Source of the DNA: Rosellinia necatrix
Taxonomy: Eukaryota > Ascomycota > Sordariomycetes > Xylariales > Xylariaceae
DNA: 64,000 bases
Reading direction: 5' to 3'
Assembly: GCA_021209875.1 (NCBI GenBank)
Contig: JAGYVD010000010.1
Location: forward strand, 744,001 to 808,000
Made by a program: the position numbers and the translations under genes. Below, piece by piece: positions 46,114 to 57,676 of this stretch. The notes under the pieces were generated by a model. It saw only the letters and a program-made list of their open reading frames with translations, ran no database searches and was not told where the DNA came from. The number at the start of each line of letters is the position of its first letter. Positions within the stretch are counted from its first letter, which is position 1.

Positions 46114-46346
46114 CTACTCCTACTACTACTGCCGCCGCCGCTGCTGCTGCTGCTCCTGCTGCTCCTGCTGCTCCTGCTGCTCCTGCTCCTGCTCCTGCTA
46201 CTGCTACTGCTACCACAATCACCGCTATTCCCACCATTACTTCCGCCTGTTCCCCGCTGCTCCCGCTACTCCCACTACTCCCACTACCCTGTGCTTGTGC
46301 TGGTACGTTCTGTGTGTGCCTGTGTGTGTGTGTGTGTGTGTGTGTG
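46114..46346. repeat. trinucleotide (CTG/CTC/CTA) array and TG tract in APT1 leader region
   Basis: A CTACTACTG / GCCGCC / CTGCTGCTC block (46114-46212) is followed by about thirteen TG units (46321-46346). Both lie within 500 bp of the APT1 start codon, probably in its 5' leader or promoter. Confidence 0.9.
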
Positions 46347-46613
46347 CCTGTGTGCCTGTGTGCGTTCGTGCGTTTGCTCGGCTGTGGTCACCCCAGACGC
46401 GACCTGGTCAACATACCCAAATCTGCCTGCCTAGCTCGTTGTCTTACTTGACTTGGCTTGTCTCATTCCTCTTCTCACTCCTCCCCCTTGCGCGCCCTCG
46501 TCGCTCCTGCCACACCCCCGAAAATTTTCTGCTCTGCCCACCGTGCGATACAGATATTGCCCGCGCCGCCCCTCACACCCGCGCGAATCCCTCCCTCCTC
46601 TTTCCTCCTCAGC

Positions 46614-47815
46614 ATGAGCGCTTCACTTACCTCAGACGGCAACCAAGTTGACACTTCGGCCGCCAATCCTCACCAGCCAGGTTCCACTCCCTCCACCATT
46701 CTCGATGCCTCGCGACGACAGCCCGCCCCCTCCGCCGCCGGTGCCGCCGAACTCGCCGGTCAACCGATAAACTCCCTGGCCGCTGACGACCTAGAGAAGC
46801 TCGCGGTAGCCAAGAAGCTCGTCGTTGATAACCTGCGATACGTGCCCGACTTCCCGATTCCCGGTATTAAGTTCATCGATATACTCCCTATATTCCAGAA
46901 CCCCGCCGCTTTCAGCTCTCTTCTCGATGTTCTCGTTCTTCTAGTTCGAGAACGTTTCGGTAGCCAAGTACCTGATGTCATCGTGGGCCTAGAAGCCCGC
47001 GGCTTCCTATTTGGGCCCTCACTCGCCTTGCGCCTCAATCGTCCTTTTGTGCCGGTCCGGAAGAAGGGCAAGATGCCCGGCGCTTGCCGCACTGTTGAGT
47101 ACACGAAAGAATATGGCAAGGACGAATTCCAGGTCCAGACAGACGCTATTAAGCCCGGGCAGCAATGCTTAATTGTGGACGACATCATTGCTACTGGTAA
47201 GTCAGCACAACATTTTGATTTCGTTCTCCCTTACCCATCTTCCATTATCATGCTCCACCGCCGTCATGCTACCGTTCATATGTTTTGTACTTTCGCGAGC
47301 CCGCTTGTTTGGTACCTTTGCAACACTGAGGAATCCTACTCCGTGTGGCTCGGGTTTTGCCCGCCGTTGCCCCTAGAAAAACGCTCCAGCCCCGGAGTTG
47401 TGACGCTAGCTTCATAATCACCAGCCAATATGTCTCTCCTACACGTGACTTTTTGGGAGCATCCCCAATGGTATTGACACAGAAGAGCGGCGACTGGGCT
47501 ACGATCGACGAGGGCTTGTCGCATGGTTGCTGTATGACTGGGAATACTATGCCTGTACCATCTACTCGCACAACAAGAGCTGTTGCGGAAGCCCGTGGCA
47601 TGCTTAATCGGCTGTGTTAACGGTTTTCCTTTTGGCGCCCTGTACTAATTCTCATTCTAGGAGGCACTGCTGCAGCTGCCGGAAAACTTGTTGAGCTTTC
47701 TGAGGCACATATAATGGGCTATCTCTTCATGATTGATATCATCAACCTGAAAGGCACATCTCTACTCGGCGACAAACCGATCATAACTCTCGTCGAGCAT
47801 AATGAAGAAGAGTAG
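46614..47815 (+). CDS. APT1: adenine phosphoribosyltransferase
   Basis: Two exons: 46614-47196 and 47661-47815 (phase-1 intron of 464 nt), giving 245 residues. The enzyme makes AMP from adenine and PRPP in cytosolic purine salvage. Landmarks are LRYVPDFPIPGIKFIDILPI, the conserved GLEARGFLFGPSLALRL, the flexible-loop segment VPVRKKGKMPG...EY and the PRPP loop LIVDDIIATGGTAAA. The intron splits that loop between its two adjacent glycines. Exon 2 gives the usual C-terminal part (GKLVELSEAHIMGYLFMIDI). An N-terminal extension of about 65 Ser/Ala/Pro-rich residues makes it longer than yeast Apt1 (about 187). There is no internal Met that would give a shorter product with the full domain, so the extension seems real. 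The intron is several times longer than others in the window. Confidence 0.92.
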
Positions 47816-50327
47816 CGATCCACAGGGTTCTTACGTTTCTTGGGTCGTTCTACATGCAAAAGGAGAAGAAGAAAGAAGGATTTAATCTAGCACGTAGGGC
47901 GGAGGATACCCCTACGAAGTAAACAGTACTTCGTTCCTCGGTAGAAAGCACCCGTCCTATGTAAATCAAAGTCTCAGGACTAGCATTTTGCTTCACTGAG
48001 ATTTTTGCCCAAGGCACCGTATAATTCCTTAGAGCCGGACCTTGGTTGCATGATAGGGCGTTGGGGACATTTTACTACAGCAGTAGTTTACGCGGCTGTT
48101 GGGTTCGTCATTTGCACTACCCAGAGGGACATATGAAATCCCACCTAATTGGCTTGGGGAGAAAAAAATACGAAAACTATTCATAATGATTCTGAACGAT
48201 GCTGGTTGTATACGCTTCTTTAGTAACGTAGCACCCGAGAGTCTGTTTGCTTCCTCGTCACAATGAAACCAAAAACATGTATCACGCCACACAACATAAT
48301 TAAGCCTATAGCGAGTTTTCTTGGCGCAAAATATCACACAAACGAAGTTGTGTCTTCCTCTAGTAATCTAGCTATCCATGTATATGATTCAAAACAAACA
48401 CCCATTCTTTCGCGCACGACCACACCCTCCAGAGAACTCTCATGGATAAGCTAGAGAGCCATCATCACTATGTCCAACTTGGTAGGGGCCTTTATAGCAG
48501 TTGCACACACCAGCTTCTTCTTGATTGAAAACTGATACCTTTATTCTTTTTGTGTAAATGAATACTTGTCCTAAGTAAGACAATATCATTCAATACAGAA
48601 AAAAAAAAAAAAGGTCATGCACTTTTTCAAGCCTCATCTGGATTTTGTATCCAACACGTGCTAGCCTTATTGGTTGGAATAACTTGGTACTCTCGATTGT
48701 CTACTTAGTCGTTTGGTACTTTGCCACATATGTCCAGACCTGGGGCAAAATACAGGCTCCGCACTTTCCATTGTCAGCACAATCGCTTTCCCTCTTCTGG
48801 AAGAAAGGGCACAATCAACATCTCAGAATAGCGATAGATCAGATCCGATACTGTATCGCCCTGTAGGGAAAGAGCAATACTAGCGGGTTTCTCGTCAGGG
48901 TGCAAGTGTTATATGAAGAATGTCTAGAGTGAGGTCTCGTCACTAGAAGGTAGCAGCTGGGCCGCAAGCAGATAACTGAGTATAGGGGTAGGGCTCAATA
49001 TCACTGATTCCTGGGCCTACCATCTAAGGTGGGAGGCCTTCAGTCCTTATATACACCAATGTGCCTCTGGAGCTACGCCGTAGGGTAGCTGGCACCTCGC
49101 CACGCGCCTCACACACCTGACAGCGAGATTTAATCCCCAACAACTTGATTACACGACGTCGAAGAAGCTACGACGACATATAGGCATTAGGGCCACTACA
49201 TTATTAGTTAAACGCCCAGGCGAGGCTTCATCGAGTGAGCGTGGAAAAAGGAGCAAGATGCCTGGTTATTAGCTGTACGTTCGGGCCTGGGGCCTATTGT
49301 TTTAAGGGAAATCACATTCACGGAAGTTGTTACTCAGATTGAAAAACATTGCCTACATTAAGCACCCAGTAAGCAATACTGCCTCTAAGATCTATACGAG
49401 CTATGCACAGAAATGAGGGTTCCATCTCAAAAATAACAACAGCCCATACAGGAGTAGAAAGTCTGAACAGAATCAAGATGTAGGATTGGCTCTCCCATTC
49501 TGATAGCCCGTATGGTCATAATCACCTACGTTGAAAAGACGGTAGAAGCTCAGCGATAAACGATGCCTTTACAGGGATTGGAGCGTGGCATATATACCAT
49601 GACAGATATCTGACCAACAACATAAATTACCACTTAGCGCGACCACTTTTCAGGATGGTTATTAGACAGAAACCCGAAAGGCCGTTGTACGAAAGACGCT
49701 AGACGGGAATCGGGCGTACCAAAACCCGTCCTCAAATCTTTTTTGCGCGGCACGATCTTCCAAAGCAGATGCTTAACTACTATGTATAATCTACGCAGCA
49801 TACTTCAAGGCCTAACGCCAGGCAATGTCACAGCCTGGGGAGGAATTCATAAATCAAGCATGATGGTTGTTCTATTTTTCTTGGGTCAATTTTTCTTCAT
49901 CTAGCAGCCAATCATTCCCCGAATCAGGCCGACTTCCGATCTGTCACCTCTAAGGCGATGGTTCCTATTTTCCTCAGCGATAACGTCCCAGCGGGGGACG
50001 TCTGTGCTCTGCTTGACATCAAAGGGACATAACCTTGGGTGTTTACGAACAAAATTGCGCATGGAAGAGGAACTAATAAATACAATATCGATCTATTTAA
50101 TTTTCATTTAAAAATATATTAATTAAACGTCAAATTTAACTGCCTCCTAAAGCAATTTTATTGGTCCCTCATCCGGTACCGTTGTTATCTCAATCTCATC
50201 AACAGGGAAAAGAAGTTATTAGATGAGTCAACTAAACAACCACACAAGACTTCTTCTGATTCACCCGTCGTCTAGAGCCTCTCTTTGTCATGCCACGATA
50301 CTTCTTTAACATCCATACTCTTCTCTT
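47816..50327. other. intergenic between APT1 and the lyase pair
   Basis: AT-rich and apparently non-coding. It contains an A homopolymer (48599-48612) and an LTR-like element at 48907-49122. The 102-codon minus frame at 48029-48337 has ordinary composition but no recognised domain and no partner exons. Confidence 0.5.
48907..49122. mobile_element. possible solo LTR (copy 1)
   Basis: A 216-bp segment starts TGTTATATG and ends CACCTGACA, giving TGT...ACA termini. It has a TATA-like CCTTATATAC in the middle and is flanked by near-identical 5-bp words (GCAAG before, GCGAG after) that could be a decayed target-site duplication. A second segment with similar landmarks lies at 57520-57676. There is no internal retroelement coding sequence nearby, so it would be a solo remnant. 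Confidence 0.3.
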
Positions 50328-51200
50328 ATGGCTCCAGATAAGAAACCCGAGGAAAACATACTTTGGGGAGGCCGCTTCTCAGGTTAGTACATTTTTTTAT
50401 TCCCCAACCAGCTTAGGACCCATGTCATCTCATCACAACATATGAAAACATTCCTGCTCTGCCATTGAAACTCATTCGTTTGCTATTTCATCATTGAATA
50501 CGGCTAATCTTTCCGTACAGGTGGCCTTGACCCTCTCATGATATCATACAACGATAGAATTTACACCAACAAAGCGGCTTACAAACAGGACATATGAAAA
50601 AGCATTGCCTGAGCGAAGGCAAACTGCAAAGGCGGCATTTTAACCGCTAAAAAAAAAAAACGATCGCAGTTTCAAGATCGTGCCCAGCGTTAATAAAAAA
50701 TAAGTCTTTAACTCTTTTTCTTATAACTAAATAATCAAGTAAAAAAAGAAAAATGGGGGGGGAGGGCTTTAGAAAAAAAAAAGAAAAAAAAGCTGAAATA
50801 TTAACTTTTTAACATCTATATCGCCAACAAGCGTCCCCCAAGCGAACTAATCGGCAAAAACGTAGTCGGCTAGCTGCGCACAAACTGTAGCCGCAACGAG
50901 CAAATAGCTAGCGACATGCGCATATAGCTGCGCGAAGTCTCGCAACGCGTAAACCGGTCTCCTTTAAGCTACAAGACGCTATCCGGCGACCCCTTCGGCA
51001 TCAACCAGAATATCAGGTAATGGCGGCGGAGCCGGGCTTCTTAGGCGGCCTGCTGTAGAACTCAATAGGCGCCGTCGCGGATCGGGGCTTTGTTGCCAAG
51101 ACGCTGGCTGCAGTGGGGGTCCATGCTTATGATGCACGTGTCGCGGTGGGCCGAGGACCTGATCGTTTACTCGACTGGGGAGTGCGGCTTCATGCGCCGC
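50328..51200 (+). pseudogene. broken argininosuccinate lyase copy
   Basis: A decayed relative of the intact lyase 0.3 kb downstream. Exon 1 (50328-50382) encodes MAPDKKPEENILWGGRFS. A 138-nt intron occupies the same position as in the intact gene, then exon 2 gives GGLDPLMISYNDRIYTNKAA before a stop. Homology continues in broken frame: SIA-AKANCKGGIL near 50597, then ANKRPPSELIGKNVVG with in-frame stops near 50820-50870, SRNEQIASDMRI, and SGDPFGINQNI near 50985. It ends with NSIGAVADRGFVAK and [20 protein letters not shown] near 51060-51199. The stretch equivalent to the catalytic-His region (YTHLQRAQP) is deleted, and the signature loop and C-terminal domain are missing. A-rich inserts lie at 50650-50790. 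No product can be functional. Several residues are closer to the usual family sequence than those of the intact neighbour. Confidence 0.88.
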
Positions 51201-51539
51201 CTTCTCGACGGGGAGCTTCGCTGATAGCGCAGAAGTCAAATCTACTGGCCCGCCGGTATCGGCAAACGTGTCTACTGCACTAAAAAAAAATGAGTAGGCG
51301 GGGTCCTTACGTCACACGTGACACTAGTATCAGCCCTACAAACCCCTCCCTCCTATGACTGCCCTCAATTAATCGACAAGCTTTCATTCCCCAACATATT
51401 TTTCGGCCTTGACCACTCACGCCCTTGATCCCGAACACAATCACACGCCGCACGCTCCATTGGCCTCATCGATCCCATTGGTTTCGTTGGCCTTGAAAAC
51501 GCAACGAACGCACTGAACGCCCCTTGTAATCATTTCAAC

Positions 51540-53194
51540 ATGGCCGAGAAAAAGGCGGACGCCCCGGCAGCTGGCATGCTCTGGGGGGGCAGGTTCACAG
51601 GTTTGAATGTCTCGGGAAACAAGCTTCGGATGCAGTATACTGACCTCACGGTGCGCAGGCGCGATTGATCCTCTCATGCATAAGTACAATGCCTCCATCC
51701 GGTACGACAAAGCTCTTTACAAAGAAGATATCCTTGGATCGATTGCTTTTGCCAGGGCCAACTCAAAGGCTGGCATCATCAGCGAAGACGAATTCCAGGC
51801 GATTGAGCGTGGTTTGCTCCAAGTGATGGAAGAATGGAAGCAGGGAATTTTCGCTATTATGCCGAATGACGAAGATGTCAGAGGCCACTCAATTTTACCT
51901 AACTTCTCGAATCTAACACGATAGACCAGATTCATACGGCAAACGAACGTCGCTTAGGAGAGGTCATTGGCAAGGACATCGCAGGTAAGCTGCACACAGG
52001 TCGCAGCCGCAACGAGCAAGTTGCCTGTGATATGCGTATGTGGTTACGCGATCGGATCCGCGAAATCGACAGCCAACTCGTCGCATTCCTCAAGGTCGTC
52101 GTCACACGTGCCGAGTCTGAAATGTAAGCCTAGCCCCGCCCCTGGCCAAAAACGTGACTGACAACCTCAGCGACTACATCATGCCCGGATACACCCATCT
52201 CCAACGTGCTCAGCCAGTTCGGTGGTCTCAATGGCTGATGTCATATGCCGCTGCGTTCAAGCAGGACCTCGAGCGGTTGCGCCAAGTCTTCGAAAGGGTC
52301 AATCTAAGTCCACTTGGTTGTGGCGCTTTGGCCGGCAATCCATTTCGAATCGACCGAAATATAATAGCTAAGGAGCTTGGGTTTAGCGGAATAACCTTGA
52401 ACTCCATGAATACTTCGGCTGACCGCGATTTCCTAATTGATTTTCTGGTCTGGAACTCGATTTTCACCAACCACGTCAGCCGGTGGGCTGAGGACCTCAT
52501 CATATATTCGACATCTGAATTCAGTTTCGTGCGGCTGGCCGACGCCTATTCTACGGGTAGCTCTTTAATGCCCAATAAATTCAACGGGGATTCGTTAGAG
52601 CTTCTGCGTGGCAAGTCAGGGCGTGCTTTCGGTCAAATGGCTGGGTTAATGATGGTGAGTCTTCATATTGACATCTTAGCTAGTTGCCTTGGCTTTGAGG
52701 GTGACTAGGAGCGTATAGAGAGTAGCTACTAACTGTCCACTTGGAAGACTCTGAAAAGCTTGCCGTCTTGCTATAATAAGGATCTCCAGGAAGGGTGGGA
52801 GCCTATGCTGGATTCGGTTCAGGCTGTGTCGGATAGTCTAGGCATAGCCAATGGGGTCATTGCTACATTGAAGGTGCGGCCAGAGCGGATGGAGGCTGCT
52901 TTGGACAAAACGATGCTGGCCACCGATGTCGCAGAGTGGCTGGTGAGGAAGGGATGTCCGTTCAGAGAGGCTCACCACATCTCCGGACGCGTCGTTGCAC
53001 AGTCTGAAAAGATGGAGGTTCCGATGGATAAGCTGACCCTCGAACAACTACAAGCCATTGATTCTCGGTTCACAGCAGACATTGCGGAAGCATTCGAATA
53101 TGAAACGAGTGTCGAGGCGAAAACATCTCAAGGCGGTACCAGTCGATCAAGCGTGCTGGAGCAGATTCAGGTACTCAGGGCTATGTTCGATTAG
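51540..53194 (+). CDS. ARG4: argininosuccinate lyase (divergent but intact copy)
   Basis: Five exons: 51540-51600, 51659-51876, 51930-52123, 52171-52654, 52748-53194 (introns of 58, 53, 47 and 93 nt; phases agree), giving 467 residues, the usual length. The family cleaves argininosuccinate to arginine and fumarate, the last step of cytosolic arginine synthesis. Landmarks are [41 protein letters not shown], the catalytic-His block [14 protein letters not shown] (His about 167) and the fumarate-lyase signature at about 287-296 with the catalytic Ser. C-terminal [20 protein letters not shown] and [13 protein letters not shown] also fit. The signature reads [12 protein letters not shown], whereas most lyases have QKKNPD (or QKKNAD in yeast) there. 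[19 protein letters not shown] is likewise unusual. It satisfies the minimal GSx2Mx2KxN pattern, so activity is plausible but substrate choice is open. Confidence 0.88.
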
Positions 53195-54642
53195 GGGTTT
53201 GATAGCTTGATGCAGGATCCGGCCGGAGGAAGGGAATATGGGACGGACATCACGAATGGCACGCTTTATTCGGTGGAAAAAACTTATGATTCAAGAGCGA
53301 CGCTTTTAAATGAACCAAAAAGTTCTAAACATAACGCAATGTTATTAGAGAACTCGAACAGGACGATCGCCGGGCGAGCCGGACATGGGAGGAGTTGTCG
53401 ACCAATGAACGTTTAGTCTTCAAGGCATCTTGCTGTGAATGGTTGAGTTCTTGGGAATCGGCAGTCAAGACGCCGACTTGCTGCCAATAGGAATACGCAG
53501 AAGATATTTGTCCAAACGAGCTAGGCACGAGGCATCGTAAGGAGATACTAGATGGTAGAGCCCAACCAGCTCTCCGCTTTGCTTGTTCCTCCGCGGCGAC
53601 CTCGGTGCAGCCTTGGCCCCTAGTACACTTGTTAATCGTAGGAAAGTTCTGTGGACAGCATAATTCTTATTGCGTGATGAATTTCAATGGCAGAAACAGG
53701 CAAATTCAGTGACGACTTGTCGAAGGGAATCAATCTCTATCTACAGTAATGTTGGCCAAACTATAGACACTTCCTATTCCTTCTCCTCTTGTTGTCGTTG
53801 TGGTCTTTTTTGCTGGGTTTGTAGTCCGCCTTTGGATTGTGAGTCTTGAGTAACGGGGGCTGACCACACCCCGTCGCTAGTTTCTGGCGGCGAAGAATAC
53901 GGAATCTAACCCACACGGGATCTACCCGTTCCAACCCTCCTCCTGCATCGAGCGCCCTATAAGAGTCTTGCAATGATACTAGTTCCCGAACGCTTCGATG
54001 CTCCCCCACCCGCCACCCCCACGGTACCGCAGTTGGCTCGTGGGCATCGCCGATGCATGTGGTGCGGTCGCCATGAGGACGCTAGCATGCAAATTGCAAA
54101 GTAGTTTTGCAGCGTACCCGGAGGCTCTTTGCGCTCTCGAATTGGAGAGTTTACTAAATAATTTGTAGGCTCATGGCCTGGTGACCAATACAATACGGCT
54201 GTCACCCATGGCACATGTATCCCCGCGATACAATGGGGCCTAGGATCGAGATCAAAGTCGAGATCGAGATGATTTTGTATTGTACAATAGCTTAGCTTGG
54301 TGCGGCGTCTCTGTAGTTGATTCCAGAACCTCGTACGGTACAGTACAGTATGCACATGAACAGGATGTGTATCAGCCACAATACCGCCACAAACAGTTAG
54401 ATAAACCTTCTACTACGTACCTCGTACCCTGTACCTACCTAGGTAGGTAGGTACCTAATCGTCTTCCATCCTCCATCCTGGGACGTCGGCATTGTTGGGT
54501 CTGGAAGCTACGGGCAACGGCTCAGCTCACGCTTTCCACCATCTCCGCTTGACCTTACCATACTTACCATAGTGTACATATATCAGATAGCGTAGCACTC
54601 GCCGCGTCGGAATTGCCTTCTACCCTCCAATCTCCTAGAGCG
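53195..54642. other. intergenic between lyase and DUF423 gene
   Basis: No supported gene. It contains a TAGG/CCTA patch at 54432-54455, about 190 bp upstream of the DUF423 start. Short frames at 53207-53416 (continuing the lyase 3' region) and 53957-54379 have no recognisable product. Confidence 0.55.
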
Positions 54643-55371
54643 ATGTCTAGCGAATCCACCCCGCTGATCGCTCCACCGGCATCCGCACCGAACAGACTCA
54701 GGAAGAACATGTATTGGACATTGGGCTGCATCTACGGCGCCACGGCTGTCGGCTTCGGCGCATTCGGCGCCCACGGGCTGAAGAAAGTCGTCACCGATCC
54801 GGCTAAGATTGCGAGCTTTACCACCGCAGCGCATTATCAGGTACGCACGCACAAAACAGGCTACCTATTCGTCTATGCTCTGTGCATCTTTCGACCACCT
54901 TACCACCTCTACTACATGGTTTGGTTGGTTGATATTCATTCCCTCACGCATTGCGATTTATTCGCATCATCACTCCCATGACTACAGGATACATGCGCGA
55001 TGCGCGATGCATTCGCTCAAACGCTACCTATGAATTCATGATCGGCTAACGCGTTGGCCCATAGCTCATCCACTCCGTCGCCCTACTCGTCGCGACACGC
55101 GCCGCCCCAGATAACAAGCTTGCGGCCGGCCTGTTCACTGCAGGCATGACCAGTACGTCGGCCTTCCCTTCCCCCCCCCCCTTGCGGCCTCTCCTCTACC
55201 CTCCCTCTCGGGTGCGGGATGCATAACGAGCCTAACGCGACTTCGCCTCTAGTGTTCAGCGGGAGTATATACGCTCTGATCATAGATCCAGCGCACTTCC
55301 GGTTTCTCGGCCCGGTGACCCCCCTCGGTGGGCTCTGTCTCATCGGCGGCTGGGCTGCTCTCGCCTTCTAA
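54643..55371 (+). CDS. small four-helix membrane protein, DUF423 (YgdD/TMEM256-like)
   Basis: Three exons: 54643-54840, 55065-55152, 55253-55371 (introns of 224 and 100 nt, phases 0 and 1), giving 134 residues. The family is a small integral membrane protein found from bacteria to animals, with no settled biochemical role. Landmarks are the N-terminal helix MYWTLGCIYGATAVGFGAFG with the typical GAFGAHGLK, then TTAAHYQ joined by splicing to LIHSVALLVATR. The third helix FTAGMT/MFSGSIYALII has the conserved FSGSxY. The last, GPVTPLGGLCLIGGWAALAF, carries the TPxGGxxLIxGW motif. All family hallmarks are present, so the gene looks functional. Membrane location is near certain; which membrane is unknown. 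The third exon's stop directly follows the last helix, as is usual. Confidence 0.88.
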
Positions 55372-57519
55372 GGTGGCAGTGGGATCGGATCTCGGGGAAA
55401 CCCCATCCGGTGTATGGTTTTGCCGGAGGGAACCGCGTCGAGATCCGTTGTAGAGGGGGGGGCGGCGGCGGCACAGCCCCCTGCGGAGAACTTGAATGCA
55501 GTGCAGTAGCTATGGTCGCTCTCCCGGCCGCAGTTAATCCGTGTATATACCGCCCCTCCACATCTACTACTGATCAGAAAGCCCGTTCGATTTCGACCGT
55601 TGCTCCGGAAAAAAAAGGGTGTGTCGCGTTGCATCCGATGACGATTTTGGAAGAGGGGTTGATCAAACTACTCCTATAGGCTCAAAGCTCCTGACGGAGT
55701 TATGCCAATTATTTACAATGTATAAGACATGCGTACTTAGCATGCTCGTGTCCCCAGATGATAGAATATGAAACCTACACACTTTCTTCAGACGAAAATT
55801 TATCCATTTCATAGCTCTTTGGTCTAGTATAAGAGAGCCATTTTTTTTATCGGTGTTTAAATGCGACGAGCAACAGTATCAAGGAGTGGGCATAATAGTA
55901 TCTAGCATGTACTACACTGCCGGTCTCGACAAGGATGATCACATAGAATGCTTGACACCCGCTCTCGTTAAATGTTGAAATAAATAATATCATGACCCTA
56001 TTATGCGGCTGTGAAAGTATATCGCTGCTTAATAGGGGGCGAGTACATGCTTTTTCGTCGTTGGTCTTTAGGATTGTTTATTAAGTATATGGTCGTGAGT
56101 TACATTTTGGGTCTGCAATTAGTGGTTGTATGGTAGCACAGCCTCGGCGAGTATATAGGGGTAATATAAAGTGAAACTTGTCCGCCTTATATCATTATAC
56201 GTGGTTCTTGTATATAAAATAGCAATCATCCTAGCAACTTTGCTCTTGTATTTAAATAGCTTCTATCAATTAGTCTTCAACCTCTCTGGATTCCCGGTGT
56301 GAGTAAACGCAGATACCATTAACGGCTGATGCGAGCTCATTTTTAAAATTATTGATTCGCTTTTCAATCAATATAAAGTTGCCTATCCACCCGAGAGTTC
56401 CTACCTCGTAACAGGCTGGAACCAAAGTGTCATTCAGGGCACCGTGCCAAAAGAAACTGTACCCCGTTGCCAGTGTTATGTTACGCGATTCGAGCGGCAG
56501 GGTTTAAGACTTATACAATTCACTTCTACAAGCCCATGGCTTCTCTAATTGCGACTGCTTTTCGTTACATCGAGTTCAGCAAGTTCTTCTGTTTTTAGCT
56601 AGATGATATTGCAACACTGTATTTCACCGCGATAAATTATACTGAAAGGAAAAGGCCTGACCTAGCTATGCACACTCTATCAACAGAGTGCTTTGACACC
56701 GGATCCCCCCCCCCTATAGGTATATAACGTAGGTGGGCGACTACTTTCCCTAGCGGCTATTTTCGGTACTATCTATACTATATTTACTAGATGGACTATG
56801 ACGGTTAGTACTCGCAGTTTGTCGTGTCTATTTCGGTAGTGACAAAAACATCAGAGATGAGGTTATCTATCACACGTGTCAACATTTGGTGTCCCATTTA
56901 CGTAGTGAGAAACCCATGCCCTTTCAATGATGCTTTGTTCCAACTACTAGACACTACATATGGTATTACACCGTGCTACCATGTAGTCATGCTTTTAGCT
57001 ATCAATGCCTGTTTCAGGTAAACATAAGTTAGGCTTGGAACCCCCCTTTATCTATCTGAACTGAAACTTAACAGCCTCTCCTTGGTTATTTTGGAGAGAA
57101 TAGTGTAACATCCACTACGAGAAGGGGTACAACATACGGGACGCCGACTGGCCGACGTGTCCCATATGTCGGAAATTCCCTGGCGACGAAGAGGAGAAGA
57201 GCTTCCACTTCTTTGTATCTATGGCGAGATGATGGATATGCGAAAGGCTGATTCCCTAACACACGCACGACCCCAAAGGTTCACACCAAATCTCCCTGCT
57301 CAAGGCATATTGCCCACCATCCCAGGTTGCACTGGTCCCATCCCTCCTTCCCCCTCGCCGCACCCTGCATATCCCGGTGTCGCCTCTAGTTTAATGGATC
57401 CGCGATGCCTAAGCTGGTTCGCGGTGTGTGTGCCGATAGCATCGCTTCCACCCCCATTGTCAAATAGGGATATCACGGAGCGAATAGATAGGCTTGTCTG
57501 GGTAGTAGGTGTGCAGAGG

Positions 57520-57676
57520 TGTTGTATTTAAGGCTTAATAAGGTAAAAAGTTGATCCCTGAACCCTTCAAGACGCAAGGGGGCCTTGAAGGTCCTTATAT
57601 ACGCCCAATTGGGGTACTACAGCCACCCTAGGTGTCGGGCAGTAATTAGTTAGTAGTGTCATAGTTGCACCTGACA
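57520..57676. mobile_element. possible LTR remnant (copy 2, related to 48907-49122)
   Basis: A 157-bp segment beginning TGTTGTATTTAAGG and ending GCACCTGACA. It shares with copy 1 the block GGCCTT..(A)GTCCTTATATAC(R)CC in the middle, a TGATYCCTG word upstream of it, and the CACCTGACA end. There is no clear target-site duplication. If the relation is real, it is a more deleted copy. Confidence 0.25.

Larger units (their letters stand above)
40049..46613. other. 6.6-kb intergenic region with repeats
   Basis: Mostly non-coding. One weak two-exon model (41112-41608) is listed separately. Repeats include a TAGG array (43079-43108), a 15-16-nt tandem unit (44084-44160), a 10-nt unit (44829-44878), a T/C pentamer array (45801-45866), trinucleotides (46114-46212) and a TG tract (46321-46346). 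Long open frames at 40419-41108 and 45903-46651 are low complexity or overlapped on the opposite strand and are not supported. Confidence 0.5.

Noticed and set aside
45903..46651. Long plus-strand frames rich in Thr, Ala, Cys and Tyr
   Set aside because: They are translations of trinucleotide and TG microsatellites in different frames, upstream of the APT1 start.
48029..48337. 102-codon minus frame downstream of APT1
   Set aside because: The composition is reasonable, but there is no domain, no flanking exons and no clear promoter. It is not enough for a gene call.
50979..51239. 86-codon minus frame
   Set aside because: Antisense shadow of the 3' part of the broken argininosuccinate lyase copy.
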